Assembly (NCBI GenBank): GCA_030490835.1
Contig: CM059977.1
Span: 17,031,335 to 17,095,334 of the forward strand
Reading direction: 5' to 3'
Length of the DNA stretch: 64,000 nt
Source of the DNA: Annona cherimola
Lineage: Eukaryota; Streptophyta; Magnoliopsida; Magnoliales; Annonaceae
Shown: in pieces, positions 37,955 through 50,568 of the stretch
How the letters are laid out: every line of letters begins with the position of its first letter
Numbering within the stretch: position 1 is the first letter of the stretch
Translations under genes and position numbers: made by a program
The notes under the pieces: generated by a model
Databases searched by the model: none
Seen by the model: only the letters and a program-made list of their open reading frames with translations
What the model was told of the DNA's origin: nothing

Positions 37955-39130
37955 GTTTATCCAAGAGAATAGCACTGCAGGTGATTGAGATCTATTACCT
38001 ATTCCATGATTTCACTACATTATATGGCAGGTGCTATTGCATACTGTCTGAATAGTATTCATTCCTGTCCTTTATAAGTGTCCCCCAAATTATGAGCATA
38101 CTTGTATGGTGCTATAATGCTGCTGAAGATTGCACCAAGGTGGAACACTTTTACACAGTTTCAGTGTTCATCCTTTTGCATGTCTTGAATGCAGCATCCA
38201 TCTGACACCCAATGTTCATGGATGCAATGTTTCATTTACTGCGTTAAGCAAGGTGTTCTCGGGCAGGCTACTTCCAGATCCAGCTCACTGTGGCCAATCC
38301 CCAGGGGCAATGAGAGCAATTAACAACCTTTAAATAACGGTGCTTCAGTACAAGACAGGATTGAGAAGTATTTACAGTGGAGGCTTGATCATGATGCCCT
38401 ACTAGCATTTTCTTTGCTGGATATTAATTCTGAGAAGCAGAAAAATAGAGAATGTATCTACGTTAGACAGCTGTTTCCTGAGTTAGCTGTTACTCGTTTA
38501 TTTATTGGTGACTGAGAAAGTGCTAATTCCTTGTCAAAGTTTGCCATCACTTTAGTTATCTGGATGCTGAAAATCTCTGGTTGTTGTTCGTTATTGCTGT
38601 ACAGGTCATAGTGGTGACGGGAGCTGGTCCATGGAGCTGAGGATTCATGATCTCCTCCCAAGTGATCCTGCCCTGTTTTTTAAGAAAAAAAAAGGACAAA
38701 AATCACTCAATTCCTTCTGCAGTTAACAAGAAAATAAATGGTGAAGGAATAGCGGAAAAAGTGACATAGATCTCAGCTGTTGTATAATGGACCTTTCCTT
38801 TCCTCCTGTACATGGTTCTAGCTGTTTATGTATCCCTTATCATTTGGGTTTTCTTCTCTTGCTTTTACTCTGGTATCATTAACACCTAAAAAAAGAAAAA
38901 AAGAAAAAAAGAAAAAAAAAGTGGACGTCGAATGGAGAAGGAAGTGGAGCAGCAGCCATTTGAAATTGTGGCATCTTCCTTCTACCAAAGCCATAGCAAT
39001 AACTGATGTAACATAAAGATTATGCGGCGAGTCTATAAATTACATTCTATTAGTAATATACTTTGCAGTATTTTTTGACTTTGTAATTCATTTTCCATTC
39101 TTCAGTCCGAGCCATGTTTTCCGAAGAGAC
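37955..39130. other. 3' flank of the 159-aa gene
   Basis: Probably includes the 3' untranslated region; the sequence to about 38900 is less AT-rich and has AATAAA-like motifs near 38733. A purine-rich A/G run lies at 38886-38920. No supported coding frame. Confidence 0.4.
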
Positions 39131-39384
39131 TCAAACAGGAGTGCACATGGGCTGGGTTTAATCTGCAACCAATTGAACTCAACTCGTTTAAACCAGGATA
39201 CAGTTCGGTTGTGTTGGGTTGGAAAAATTAGAGTTGGGTTCAACCCGGTTTTAAATTGGGTTGGATTCGAGTTGGCAAAGGTGGGTTGCACGGACCCATT
39301 TTTAAGAACCAAAACCTAACCCATCTTACTTGTCTTTGACGGGTTATAGTCAGTGTATCCGGGTGCATTTAGACTTGGTGCTCC

Positions 39385-39540
39385 TACATGTATTTAACTT
39401 ATTTTTAAAATTTTTTTTATAAAATTATTAATTTAAATTTATTTAACATGTGTATTGATTTTTATTATTTTTGAAAATTTTTAAATATTTTTGCGGATTT
39501 TTAGAAATTTCAAAAAAATATGTAAAAATCTTTAAAAAAT
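39385..39540. repeat. Foldback-family element, short copy
   Basis: Contains the arm core ATTAATTTAAATTTATTTAA and TTTTTATTATTTTTGAAAAT, followed by a degenerate inverted partial arm. It is bounded on the right by GGTGCACCTGGGTGCA, a motif also seen beside the related copy at 42075-42330. Confidence 0.4.
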
Positions 39541-39554
39541 AAACGGTGCACCTG

Positions 39555-39794
39555 GGTGCATGTATCTGGTGTCCTCATCGACGATTCCCTTCGTCCCTCC
39601 TATAGTTCCAAGTCTTACCCTAACCCTGTTAGCTGGTGCATGTAACTGGTGTCTTCGTTGACGATTCCCTTAGTCCCTCCCAAAGTTCCAAGTCTTACCC
39701 TAGTCCTGTTAGCTGGTGCATGTAATTGTCGTCTTCGTTGACGATTCCCTTTGTCCGTCTCATAGTTCTAAGTCTCGCCCTAGCCCTGATAGCT
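39555..39794. repeat. Minisatellite, three copies of an 80-bp unit
   Basis: Copies start at 39555, 39635 and 39715. Each contains GGTGCATGTA, then GACGATTCCCTT, GTTCCAAGTCTTACCCTA and CTGTTAGCT (the third is diverged). The period is exactly 80 bases. 80 is not a multiple of three, so a frame cannot repeat as protein units. Confidence 0.9.
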
Positions 39795-40108
39795 GTTGCA
39801 GTCAGGCCTCTAGACGTCGTCTCCGTTGAGGAAGCCATTGGCTATCGTCTTCATCACGTCAACGCTGTTGATGGAGAAGATGGGGGACGCTTAGATCTAA
39901 ACGTGCTATCATCGATTTTTCCATTGAAATTCGACAAATCTGGTTTCTAACGAGGATCTGGAGTTGTAGGTGGGTTTTTACAGCAGGGGGCCAGCAGCGG
40001 ATGGCCTGGTCGACCGGATGCGAAAATGATGCATGCATTCACCAATGTATAGATTGGCCAAGTCTGTAGGCCGTCGTTGATGGGCGATGTTGGCAGCCGT
40101 GGGAGGAT

Positions 40109-40391
40109 TTTTTTTTTTTTTTGATTGGAGAATATTTTACATCATATCTTAATTCATATTACATTCAAACCCTAAGATAATTCTAACAAGCTTACAACGG
40201 AAGACGACAACAAACTTCCACATATCAAATGGGGAGACTACTAGCTTCCATTTAAGTATAAAGGGGGACCAAATGCCCCCACCTCAAATATAGTTCGAAA
40301 TTCCTGTGAGAATTCGAACTCGAACACTCACCGGCTGGTGACGGGAATCCCGTTCCGCAGCCAATGACGAGACGAGCGTTGCTCTTTTGGC
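40109..40391 (-). mobile_element. Full-length SINE with perfect 13-bp target duplication
   Basis: Flanked by identical GCCGTGGGAGGAT at 40096-40108 and 40392-40404. On the minus strand the element starts GGCGCCAAAAGAGCAACG, has a B-box-like GTTCGAATTC about 80 bases in, and ends with an A run (seen as Ts at 40109-40122). Head with Pol III motifs, unrelated body, poly(A) tail and perfect duplication together define a retroposed SINE. The intact duplication suggests a fairly recent insertion. Confidence 0.88.
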
Positions 40392-40524
40392 GCCGTGGGA
40401 GGATCTTGAATGTGGATGATCGTGCACCAGAAATTGGTGCTCGACGGTGCATCTCTATCCATGTACATGCGTGACCTATTTGAAAATGGAGACCATTAAT
40501 AAAAATCCCATTTCATTTCAATTA

Positions 40525-40694
40525 TTTTAATGACCAACGAAATATCTGAATATCCCCAAAATAACGTACAAAAAGCAAATATTTTAATGACCAACGACAT
40601 ATCTGAACATCGCCAATAACGTATACAAACCCAAATATTTTAATGATCAACGAAATATCTGAATATCGCCCCTAACGTATACAAACCCAAATTG
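40525..40694. repeat. Minisatellite, three copies of a 56-57-bp unit
   Basis: Units start at 40525, 40582 and 40638, each beginning TTTTAATGACCAACG (third: TTTTAATGATCAACG) and containing ATATCTGAA and AACGTA. The copies are 80-90% alike by eye. Not coding. Confidence 0.85.
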
Positions 40695-40907
40695 AATTAA
40701 TGATGTGGGAACTACTTCCGACGCATTGGATGTGTCCCTCGCCCGACACATAGCTAAGAACAAGACGCAAAGTATGCAAGTCAAAGTGCCAAACTACTAA
40801 GGAGCAACTAATCGACAAAAATTATTTCTCTTTTTCTTGTTTTAAATATTAATAAATATTACATGCTCAATAAAAAAAATAAGAAAAGTGATCTCGTTAG
40901 TTCAGAC

Positions 40908-41251
40908 TAAGCAAATGATTTATTTAACTTACCTTAAATGATTCATTTAAAATATTTTTTTGTCTTTTCTTCAGATGCTTATCTATTTAAGTGTATTTAA
41001 CATATAAATCAAGTTTTAACATTTTTGGATACATGTATATATTTTTTTGAGATTTTTAAACATAAGAGTATTTTAAATATATATCTACATATAAATGTTT
41101 AAAATTTCAAAAAATATATATGTATATCCAAAAATGATAAAACTTGATTTATATGTTAAATACACTTAAATAGATAAGCATATGAAGAAAAGACAAAAAA
41201 ATATTTTAAATGAGTTTTTTTAAGTTGAGCTAAGTAAGTCATTTGTTTTGC
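40908..41251. repeat. Foldback MITE with long near-perfect arms
   Basis: Left arm about 40908-41075 and right arm about 41100-41251 are reverse complements with few mismatches. Shared runs include GTCTTTTCTTCAGATGCTTA on the left against a single-base variant on the right, then ATTTAAGTGTATTTAACATA. The loop is short and AT-rich. It is the second-best hairpin in the window after 53712-54009, and has no frame. Confidence 0.75.
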
Positions 41252-41863
41252 CAAGTTAACAGGAGTGAAAGATGCATACATAAGAAAATACTAGAATGCA
41301 TCCTATTTGCAACATAATTAGAGTGTAAACTGCTGTAAAGAGGACTCACTTTATTATAAAATTAACATCTCTCCACTCATTGCATTTAGAATTATTTATT
41401 TTAATAGTAGACTAATTTTCTTCTAAATATTAAATTTGTAAAAATTAATTTGTGCACATGCAATATCATTAGCATAACTGAGCTATTAATATGCCATGTA
41501 ATTATTTTAATAGGTTAATTCCTATATTAATATTTTATCCAGTAATCTGATTTCATCATTATGTTTGTATTATTTCATTTTATAAAATCAAATCATTTAG
41601 TTATTTATTCATTTATGATATGAAAATTCAATTAACAAGTTTAGTTTTTTAATTAAATGAATGATTGTAATATAATTTTGTTGGATTTTTTTTAAATTTA
41701 TTTGTAATTAGGTACATTAGGTTGAAAAGTGTATTCAGCGTTGGGTCGAATTTGAATTGGGTTGGGTTAGGATGAAGTGGGTTAGGATTAGGATTAGGGT
41801 TGGATTGGGTTAGGTTAGGTTGAAAATGAGTTGGAATTGCAACCCAAACTCGTTGCACCCCTA

Positions 41864-44201
41864 ACCCTAGTTTGCATTTTGGATCAATTAGCTAAGTTTC
41901 AAGTTAGAAATTATTTAGCAAAATTTCTTTTTACAATTTTAACTCCACTTCTTCTTTCTTTCACTTTGAGTTAAAATAGTTTGCTTAGTCTATTCCGAAT
42001 ATTTAGGAAAACTAGGACCTTGGACTCTGATCGTATGCTCCTGAGTATACTTAACTTCCGTGCACTCAAGTACAAATATCTATTTTAAAAAAAAAAAATT
42101 TATGCAACTATTAATCTAAGTATATTTAATATGTGTATCAATTTTTACCATTTTTTGAGATTTGAAGATATTTTTTTAGATGTTTTAAAATTAGAGGAAT
42201 GTCAATGATTTTAAAAAAATCCAAAAAAAATCTATAAATCTCTAAAAATGATAAAAATTGTTACACGGGTTAAATACACTTGGATTAACAATTGCATACA
42301 AATTTTTTCGGAAAATAAGTTAAATGCACCTGGGCGCATCGAGCTTAAGTGCACCCGAGTTGACCCAGAAAACCATGTTTTAAAATGTATCATAATTGTC
42401 ATATTTTTTTTCGAAGATTTTATATTATGAGTTGTATAAATTTGAACCATGTTTTTAAATTGCATGATAATCTTTTTTTTAAAAAAAAGTACATGTACCC
42501 CGGGTGGGATCGGTTCATGTACCCTGGACCTTCAATTGAACCTACTTCAATGGGGTCAGGGCAAAAGACTGTAACAGCAGGCACCCATTTCAAATTGTTT
42601 TGGTTGCCCTTGCCCTACAGCCGACAGAAGTTTCATCTCCTACGCTAAGCTACATTACGCGGAGGGATCGTTGGTGAACAGATACGGCAACATGCTTTGA
42701 ACTTCGCAGCCTCAAATCAGCACAATCGGAAGCAGCTGTAACAGGCTACATATCACCCATCCGCATATTCTTCAGGATGCGCGGCAATTCTATGCAGGCC
42801 GCTCAAATTTTTTTTTTTTTTTTTTCCGTAAATGCCTGAGCTCGACTTGGGTCTTGTCTGAAGTGGGAAATTGACATTTCAAGAAATTAACAAAATGGAC
42901 ATAGGTATAAGCACGGATGTGGGTTCATGCAGCCATTTCCATTTTATTGATTTTTAAAAATAGTAAATAAATGCAAAAAATCGACGAATTTCATACTAGG
43001 CAAGATCTTGGTAGAGCCCACGCATTAAAAAAATAATAATAATTTTTTTGTGGGGTTCAGATCCTTAAACTATAACAACCTAAATAACCATACGTTTTCT
43101 CGTTCTTATCTATGCATTCCATTATTTCTTTTTACTTCTTTTTCAAAAATAGCTCATTTTACTAAGCACTTCTCTGTTAGAAGCACACATCAAATGGACC
43201 CTCAGATCCAAATCGATTTACCCAAATTTTAAAAAATTCTTTTATTCGCAAATGGGTCCTACGTGACCCGAATCACGCTTCAGAAAGCTAGACATCGACT
43301 TTTGGCAGAGAACTCGTATTCCTCTGGGATTAATTTGACAAGTATTGGTGCCACTCCCGAAGCTTCAGAAGGCATGTTGTAGTAGACTTGAATTCTAGGA
43401 TAATCCGCAAATTATCGCCACTTGATCATTAATAGTAGCATGCTGCATCGGTTAGTATTTTATCTTGGTTGACATATTAATATGCTAACCAAAGATAACA
43501 TGTTACGTTACAGTCCTGTTGTAGTGGTTTATATGATGAAGGAAAGCAGTTTCTCTTTGCCTTTCAGTGGAACCATACACTACTGCAGTGGACTTCATAA
43601 GAATAAAATCGCCTGAAACATAATTGTGTGCGCCCTGAACATGCCCTATATATAGAGGCATCCTCAATGGCACACGGGTGTCACGTGTAACACAAGACAG
43701 AACCATATTCAATATTTGATAAGCTGGATTGAAGTGAAACATCAACATATTGAGATGACATGCCAACCCCCGCAATTTTTTCCCCCTCAGGGAATATATA
43801 TTTATTATTTCATACTCTTAAGGCTTGCTTGAACCCTAAACATTCTTAACTACTGCCCCCTTGCCAGCAACCAATACAGCGACCGAGCACAGACACCTTG
43901 CTAACTTTAGGTCATTAGCATGCGGCTGAGGTGCCGAAGACCACAATTTTAACATCACTAAGAGGTAATTTGATTGTAGCAACCACTTGGCATGTAGAAA
44001 GTTAATATGAGAACCCAAGATTTATTAATCCACAGTTGGAGTTCAGTGACGCCTATACAGTTTCCTGCTCAAATTATATACATCTTAAAAAATGCTCAAT
44101 GGCTGCTTATAACAAAAGACACCGCAGAGATGAGGGGGAAAGACCTAAGCAAATCATTCGTCCCAGAGCTATCGAATACAATAAGATCATGCGTACTAAA
44201 A
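41864..44201. other. Intergenic and 3' flank of the TBC gene
   Basis: Bases 42075-42310 are a diverged foldback-family copy bounded by GTGCAC/CACCTGGGCGCA motifs. Bases 42490-42800 are a GC-richer unique block with no supported frame. Bases 43500-44200 probably include the 3' untranslated region of the minus-strand TBC gene. Confidence 0.45.
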
Positions 44202-44420
44202 CTAAGCTTGCGACTCAGATAGAAGCTTGCCAATCCTCCGGAGCTCCTTCAAAGCTGCTATGGCTGCTGGACCCTGTCCTTCAGCAACAAGCATGCTTCC
44301 AGACTTCTTCAATGTTTCAACCTGGCCCTGATCTTGTCGGAAGGCTGACTCAATCACCTGCCCAATATGTTTAGACGCATTAGCAAATGAATTGCATTTT
44401 TATTGATAAAGCCAAAACCA

Positions 44421-44451
<31 letters not shown>

Positions 44452-47400
44452 CAAAAAAAAAGTCAAATTACTATTCTCTCATCGTTTTTTCCATTTATGT
44501 AATATCAATGAATTCCTAGAGTTCATATTTAGAATCTGGGTCTTAAGCTGTAACAACATAAGCAAACATGTTTACCTGAATATTTTCAAGCACTGATTGC
44601 CCAAGAAGTTTCAAACTCCCCGCCAAATCCTTGTCTATAGATTCAGCCAAGGTCTTGAAAGCTGAAGGAATGCTGCATGCATCTGCTGCTGATGCACTTG
44701 ATTTGTTCTGTTGGTTACACCCAGCATCCATGGATCTCTGTGCCACTGCATTACCTCCCTTGTCAGATGCCTCACCACTGCTGATTTTATTGAACCTCCA
44801 AAGCCACTGAAATTTACCAGCCAGAGGCTTCCGGTCCTTCAAACATGTACCCTGCTTTCCTGTACCGTCTGTACTAGAACCCAATTCGCCTGAGGCGCCT
44901 TCTCCCTGTTTGAAGTCCAGGATTGGCTGATTATTTGAAATAGAACTGCATGCTTGTGGTTCTTTTTCGTTGGTGTCATCGTCACAGTGATTGACAGAAG
45001 AATTTGATGCAACACTGCTTTTGTCTATTTCATGCTCCATGTTAACAGAACTACTGGGACTTGATGGTGTGGAGAAGTCTGAGCTTTCAGCACTGGCAGC
45101 TGCTGCACTCGAGCATACCTCTTCAGTTGTACCAGTGAGGCTTTCTTCAGTGCCATTTTGCTCAGCATCACCCCGTTGATGACCCTTTTCAGTCCCAATC
45201 CCTGCTGGAAGCAAAATTGAATCCTCGGCCCTCGAAACCTTGTTACAGCCCAGTCTCTCAAAATCATCCAGAAGATTCCGCATAACAGATGCCTGGGACT
45301 CCTTGGTTTCCACACTCTTTGTCAAAGATGGGGCCGACTCTTTTCTACCCAGACTCAATCTTCCTTTACTTGTTGCCCATTTTATTCGAGATAAACTTAG
45401 CCTCCTTGGACTTTCCGGCTTGTGTTCTTCTGCTTCATGGAATTCTCTCCATTTCTCTTCCCAATAGCTCTCTGGCAACAAATTCAGTGGTGTTGTTGGG
45501 GAACTTGAACATGAGATGGGGCTATAGGCACCTCTGACAACTGTGGATCTAATTCTGTCAAAGGACCTTGGGGCAGGAGAGGGGGAGATAGTCCTAGTAT
45601 TGAGTGCACGAGCCTGCAATGATTTTGCCTTCTCCATGAGCTTCCTCACATCTACAGTAGTTGGGAAATTCAGCAGTCTCTGGAGACAAGAAGTTGCATT
45701 TTCGACAGCAAGAAGCGAGGTCCTCACATGAAGTAGCATGCAGACTGCTATAGCTGCAATAAATGCAGCTTGTGGGGAATACTGGGCCAGTTGATTTGAT
45801 TGGTTTTCATTGTCATGCACTAGTAGTGACTTACAACTGGATGATGCAAAAATTTCATCCCAAATGATCAAGAGATCCTCCAGCAAAAATTCACGTGCAA
45901 ATAATAAGCGCAACCAGCGGAGTGAAAAGTACTGAGGTTCTACCCCAAGTTCAACAAGGTGGCTATGGAGAGATGCATCAACAAACGAAAGCAAATGGTA
46001 CAACTCAGAAGAAGCTTCAATAACAGGAGATAAGCCTGAGGCAGACAGAAGCGTAGGTGAGGAAGAAAAATAGTCTGCCATAGCAATCCCACCAGGACAC
46101 CCACTCATAAGAGCATTGAACATGCAGTATGCATCATGTTCCATAAATTTTTCCGACAAAAGAACCCCCAATTCACCTTCAGCTCCGTAAGCATCATTCA
46201 ACAACACAATCTTTTGTATATTAGAATCAAGCGCACATAGACTACCAACTTTGGTGTTATTGCCCTGAAAATTGTTATTCGCATCACCGCTGGCAATGTT
46301 ATCCTTGGAGATGGAAGGGTTGCCCATTCTGAAGTCATAATTATCCAGTGGATTACTTTCTTCAAAGGGCATATCATCAAATTTGTCACTGAAATGATCT
46401 CCATAACATTCCCGCACTTTACAAAGATGCTCTAAATCAACATGAAGAACATATAGCAAAGGAGCCAGAAGCTCATGCATCCCTGTGATGAAAAGAGTAA
46501 ATATATTATTATTACGAAGAAACACTTGGCAAGAAAAATGTCTGAATAGTCAAAAGTTCATCTGTTCGAAATTTCCAACAATAGAAAGAGGAAGTGTGAG
46601 GGAGGAAAGAAGTGCATCTGGAGATAACATAAATTAAGTTATATAAACAAACTTTAATTCAGGAGGAATTGTCAAATGAATGACAAAAAACCTTGTCATA
46701 ATCATTATTGAAGCTGGCTAAGCTAATCCCATCCAATGACCAACACATAATCAAGATATTTTCCCAATAACTCCATTCATGTTCTTTGGGGTTTCCCTTG
46801 CCTTTTCGAGCTCCAAAATTGTCAATTTAAGCTAACCTCTGCCATTATCAGTTTTTTGGACACGCAAGACTGTCTTCCATTTGCATCAATCTAAGAGGAC
46901 AACTGGAAATAGAGGGGAAAACTTGCCTTGTCTGTATCCAAATTCTGGATTAGCAAGACACCATAGTAACAAAACCCTCCTTAGTATTGCCTGACATGCT
47001 GATGTCTGGAAGTAGTTCCCATGCTCTGGATACAAACGTGACAAATCCTGGTCAACCATTTTTTCTAGCTCTGCATTCCGGAAAAAACGGCCCCATGTGC
47101 TATCTGCATCATGAACAATACAAAAGGATCAAATAGGTTCACATGCATTACTCATGCAATACCATTCATATACATACAAAAGTATAACCAATACAAGTAA
47201 GACAAACAAGCTAATGACTACTGAGAAAAAAATGGAGTGAAATCTTTCAGAATGATTGGAAAAGACAACAAACCTGGATTCTGTGACAGTGGGTTGTCAA
47301 TGACTAGATCTGGAACTACATTCCCATTCTTAGTAGAATGTGGATCAACTAAAAGGCGCCTTCTCAACCCAGCATACCTGATAAAATGCATGTTAGTTTG

Positions 47401-48708
47401 GCAGATAAAGAAATTTTTTTCATAAAATCTACTCACTGCCCATGATGAATTAATATTATGAAGACAAGATCAGCACACTCCAATATAAATAATGAACAGA
47501 GTTCAACAGTTCCGCATGTCAGAAAAACAACAGACAAGAACATATCACCATTGCAACAACACAATATCAGACCATACTATCAACATAAACTGGTATGAAT
47601 TTCCATATGAATATCCAAACTAGCGAGAAGTATAACAGAAGCGCCAATTCCTACCAGGATCATCTTACCCAATCAAAGGTGTAAAGGATACAACCACCAC
47701 AAGGGAAGATGACATGGCCCAAATATCACAGATTACTGCATCCAAAACTTCAAAAGGCAGAAGAGACAATGTTCATCAAACCTGGGATGGTCCAACTATG
47801 ATAGGAGCTGAAACACCAGGGAGTGAAGTAACATTGCCTTTTTCCTGAGGTGATTCAACAGGAAAATCAATAATTAAAGGTTTAAAAAGTGTATATGTGT
47901 GTGTGTATAAAGAAAAATTACTCATCCCAAGGCAAAAGTCTAATGAATCCAAATTAGAATGAAACCGCCTCATTTCTAAATGAATAATCAGGACAAAAAC
48001 AGAGAAGTTTATAGTTATAAACATGAATTAAAAAAAATTCAGGACAACGAGATACTTTCTCCCTGCAATTCGAGCATCAAACCCCTCTAAAAAAGACACT
48101 CCAGTGCAGACAAACAATTGGATCCTGGTGATATGATAAAAGACAGGACCACAGGGAAAAAGTGCAAACTCCAAACATCAAAACAGTAGCCCAGAATCAC
48201 AGATACCTAAAAAACGTATAGAAAATCAACGAAGACGCTTCAATACTAGGAAATGCAGAGCAGGGTGTAGTGAAAAACAAAAAAAGAAGAAAAGACTATT
48301 CTTTTATGATTGCAAGCATCCCAAAAGCGAAGTTCAACATCCAATTCATGAAATCGCACACGCAGAAATCAAGCTATTTCACGTTCTAAATAGATCTAGA
48401 GCATCAGCACCTTTCGGATTTCAGAAAAATAATTAAAACCACAATCAAACGGAAAAAAGGAACCGAAAAACACAGAACCAAACAAGCAAAACTCCAGCAC
48501 ACAGAAAAGGCACGAAATCCAAACAAAAGCCTCACCTCCTCCTCGAATCCGCAGTGACGCGGCGGAGATCATCGACGGAGGAAGTCGGAGAAGACGGCAA
48601 AACCCCGAGATTTATCCGCCATCGGACGCTCCTGAGCTGTGGGAACCGAGTTTCCACCGACGGCTGGTGCAAGGGCGGCTCTGACGCCGGAGCTGGTGGC
48701 ACTAGCAT
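44202..48708 (-). CDS. TBC-domain Rab GTPase-activating protein, TBC1D5-like (838 aa, 5 exons)
   Basis: TBC proteins speed GTP hydrolysis by Rab GTPases and so end membrane-traffic signals. Exons: 48536-48708, 47274-47377, 46927-47103, 44576-46482 and 44202-44357; total 2517 bases, frame kept throughout. The N-terminus has RWRINLGVLP, the plant form of the first TBC motif (around residues 29-38). The catalytic Arg finger is R115 in MVDQDLSR and the Gln finger is Q151 in GYRQGM, so both key residues are present. The domain continues through LFAREFLLEDLLIIWDEIFA. The long C-terminal half is serine-rich and probably disordered, ending in a helical segment with ETLKKSGSMLVAEGQGPAAI. Intron 3 uses a GC donor (AAG|GCAAGT). 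The start is the first ATG, in a GC-rich leader. It matches the plant family annotated as Ypt/Rab-GAP of the gyp1p superfamily. The specific Rab target is unknown. Confidence 0.92.
44418..44449. repeat. (AAT)n microsatellite
   Basis: About ten AAT units in the last intron of the TBC gene. Confidence 0.9.
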
Positions 48709-49426
48709 GACTTCTTTCCCTCTGTAATTCCTGCCGATAACGATGGCAGAAACCGGTGGAGAAGAAAGAGGAATGGGAGGGGCGGCTTTAAAGAAGCAAC
48801 CAGGACTCGTCGCCTACAACGGCCTGTACGCTAACCTTGCGTACGAGCCAGACGCATTTGAGCACTAGCCACGGGAATCCGAATATCCAAATTAAAGTGG
48901 GCCCCTATACCCGACATCACGCGCGTTGAAATTTTGACGGCCCGGATTTTTCACGATGAAAATGCCACAATCATTGATCTTCGGAGTCTCACGACAAAAG
49001 GGAAATAGAAATGGGCAACTCGTGGCGTTAACAATCACCCCCCACCGACCGTGAAGCATGAATGGGACATGAAATGGAGTGGTTTGGAACTTTGGATGGT
49101 TGGCATTGGCCGTCTCATATTTTTATTCTATTTAAAATTAAGCACACGTATTATTAAGCAACATTGGCCTTTGCCTTCTACCTCTGCCTATTGGTTTTGC
49201 TGAAACACTTGTTAACATTATTTGTAAAAATACTCCTATCGTCAGTTATTAATTAGTATTTTTATGAATTAATTTTAAACGTGACCACAACTTATACCCA
49301 TATTCATAAATATAATTGTATGTTATAAAAATGGCATAGATAATTATATATTTTATTCTTAATTCCAAATATGATGACACTATTACAACCAAAGTAAAAA
49401 GTGTTACCAAGTTACGGAATCATCTA
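48709..49426 (-). promoter_or_regulatory. Upstream region of the TBC gene
   Basis: The first 130 bases are GC-rich, as in a 5' leader and proximal promoter; no clear TATA box is seen. The rest grades into AT-rich DNA up to the transposon that starts at 49435. Confidence 0.4.
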
Positions 49427-49644
49427 GGGGTGCAATATGGGTAAGGCACCTGTGGGTATCTACCGATTCGACCATAATTTAAGTAGAGTATGGTAGGAAA
49501 TGTTACCCATAAGTATGGGTAAGAGTATAATTCACTACCTGCCTTCGAATATGGTAAGGGCAGGTACACATATTGAATACCTGGAAACCGACCGGGATAG
49601 GTAGTTAGGTATATATTTATGTATATTAATATATATCAAGTGAG

Positions 49645-50140
49645 AGTGTTTCTATGAAGCTCCCTCTCTATGTAACTCCCTTCATTTTTAAAATCTGAAT
49701 GGTTGATATAAATTTCATTTCATCCACTATATTTTGCATCATTTAGATTATCATTGAAACCATTTCTTTTGTCTAATATCAATGATTTGAGCCCCATTTA
49801 TAAACATGTAAAATCAACATAATAAAACAATTTAATATTGAATATCAATTTTTAAGTAGTATTTTCAACATTTAAGTCATATAAAATATCATAAATATGT
49901 GGACAAATAATTGTATAAAGTATTACGATATTCTAATACATATGTGAATGGATCTAAGTATTTTTCATAATTTACACATGAATTTACTTATTTTTGAGCA
50001 AATGTCACCTATGTGCATACTAAATTTTGATGAAATTTGGTCTCCTAGCTAAATAAATAATATTAAATAAAATAAATTAATTAAAATCTCAAAAATGGTT
50101 GAGTTTACATGGAATTGCTTCTATGTAACTCAGTTACATC
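49645..50140 (-). mobile_element. 500-bp MITE family, near-complete inverted copy
   Basis: Begins GTGTTTCTATGAAGCTCCC and ends near TGCTTCTATGTAACTC. The inside reads as the reverse complement of 15370-15885 (TTCACACATGTGTATTAG-like blocks, CATTTAAGTC block). It is nested in the 2.2-kb hAT-like element. Confidence 0.5.
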
Positions 50141-50277
50141 CAAGCGTGCCCATGTATAAAATATATGTTAATTATCAAAATGGTGTATGTGATATGTGTT
50201 GTGCTGTGTGTATGTCGGTATGTGCGCCTGTGTGCATGCACATTCCAGTTCCGCCCAAATTTCTCACCCAAATTTCG

Positions 50278-50568
50278 GGTGTATTTGGAAATAGATAAAA
50301 TTTTTGATGAATAATTTTAAAAAGTAAAAGTTGTCAAATGAAATGATATAATAGAGGTAATGATGAGAAATAAAGAAGATAAAGTTAAAATAGATAGGTT
50401 AGTTATGTGGGTAGTTGTGTAGAAATGATTAAAAAGTAGGATAGTTGTATAGGAAAATGTGAAAAAATAATTAAAAAATATGGTAGATGTGGAAAGTGAA
50501 AAGTGAAAAGTTTTAGATTGAAAAATTTTAACTTGACATTTTCTGCACATTGCCAAACACACCCTTCA
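50278..50568 (+). mobile_element. GTGTGTTTGG-family MITE, best copy (291 bp)
   Basis: Inverted ends are visible: GGGTGTATTTGGAAATAG on the left, and AAGGGTGTGTTTGGCAAT read inward from the right. The core includes AATGATGAGAAATAAAG, GTTAGTTATGTGGGTAGTTG and repeated TTAAAAA blocks. It defines the family seen at 10170, 12862, 21415 and 22072. No frame. Confidence 0.65.

Larger units (their letters stand above)
39136..41863. mobile_element. Possible decayed hAT-like composite (about 2.7 kb)
   Basis: The left end CAGGAGTGCACATGGG, with a nearby GGGTT motif, and the right end (TAGGGGTGCAACGAG read inward) resemble each other and other hAT ends in the window. The subterminal DNA at both ends is rich in GGGTT/AACCC. 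The flanking 8-mers do not match, so the two ends may belong to different insertions. Between them lie two minisatellites, a SINE and foldback elements, listed separately. No transposase frame survives. Confidence 0.3.

Noticed and set aside
41750..41825. Telomere-like repeats
   Set aside because: GGGTTAGG-like units are irregular and do not match the plant telomere unit TTTAGGG; better explained as subterminal DNA of a hAT-like element.
44036..46404. Plus-strand and alternative-frame open frames over the TBC exons
   Set aside because: They are shadows of the long minus-strand coding exon, which has the recognised domain.
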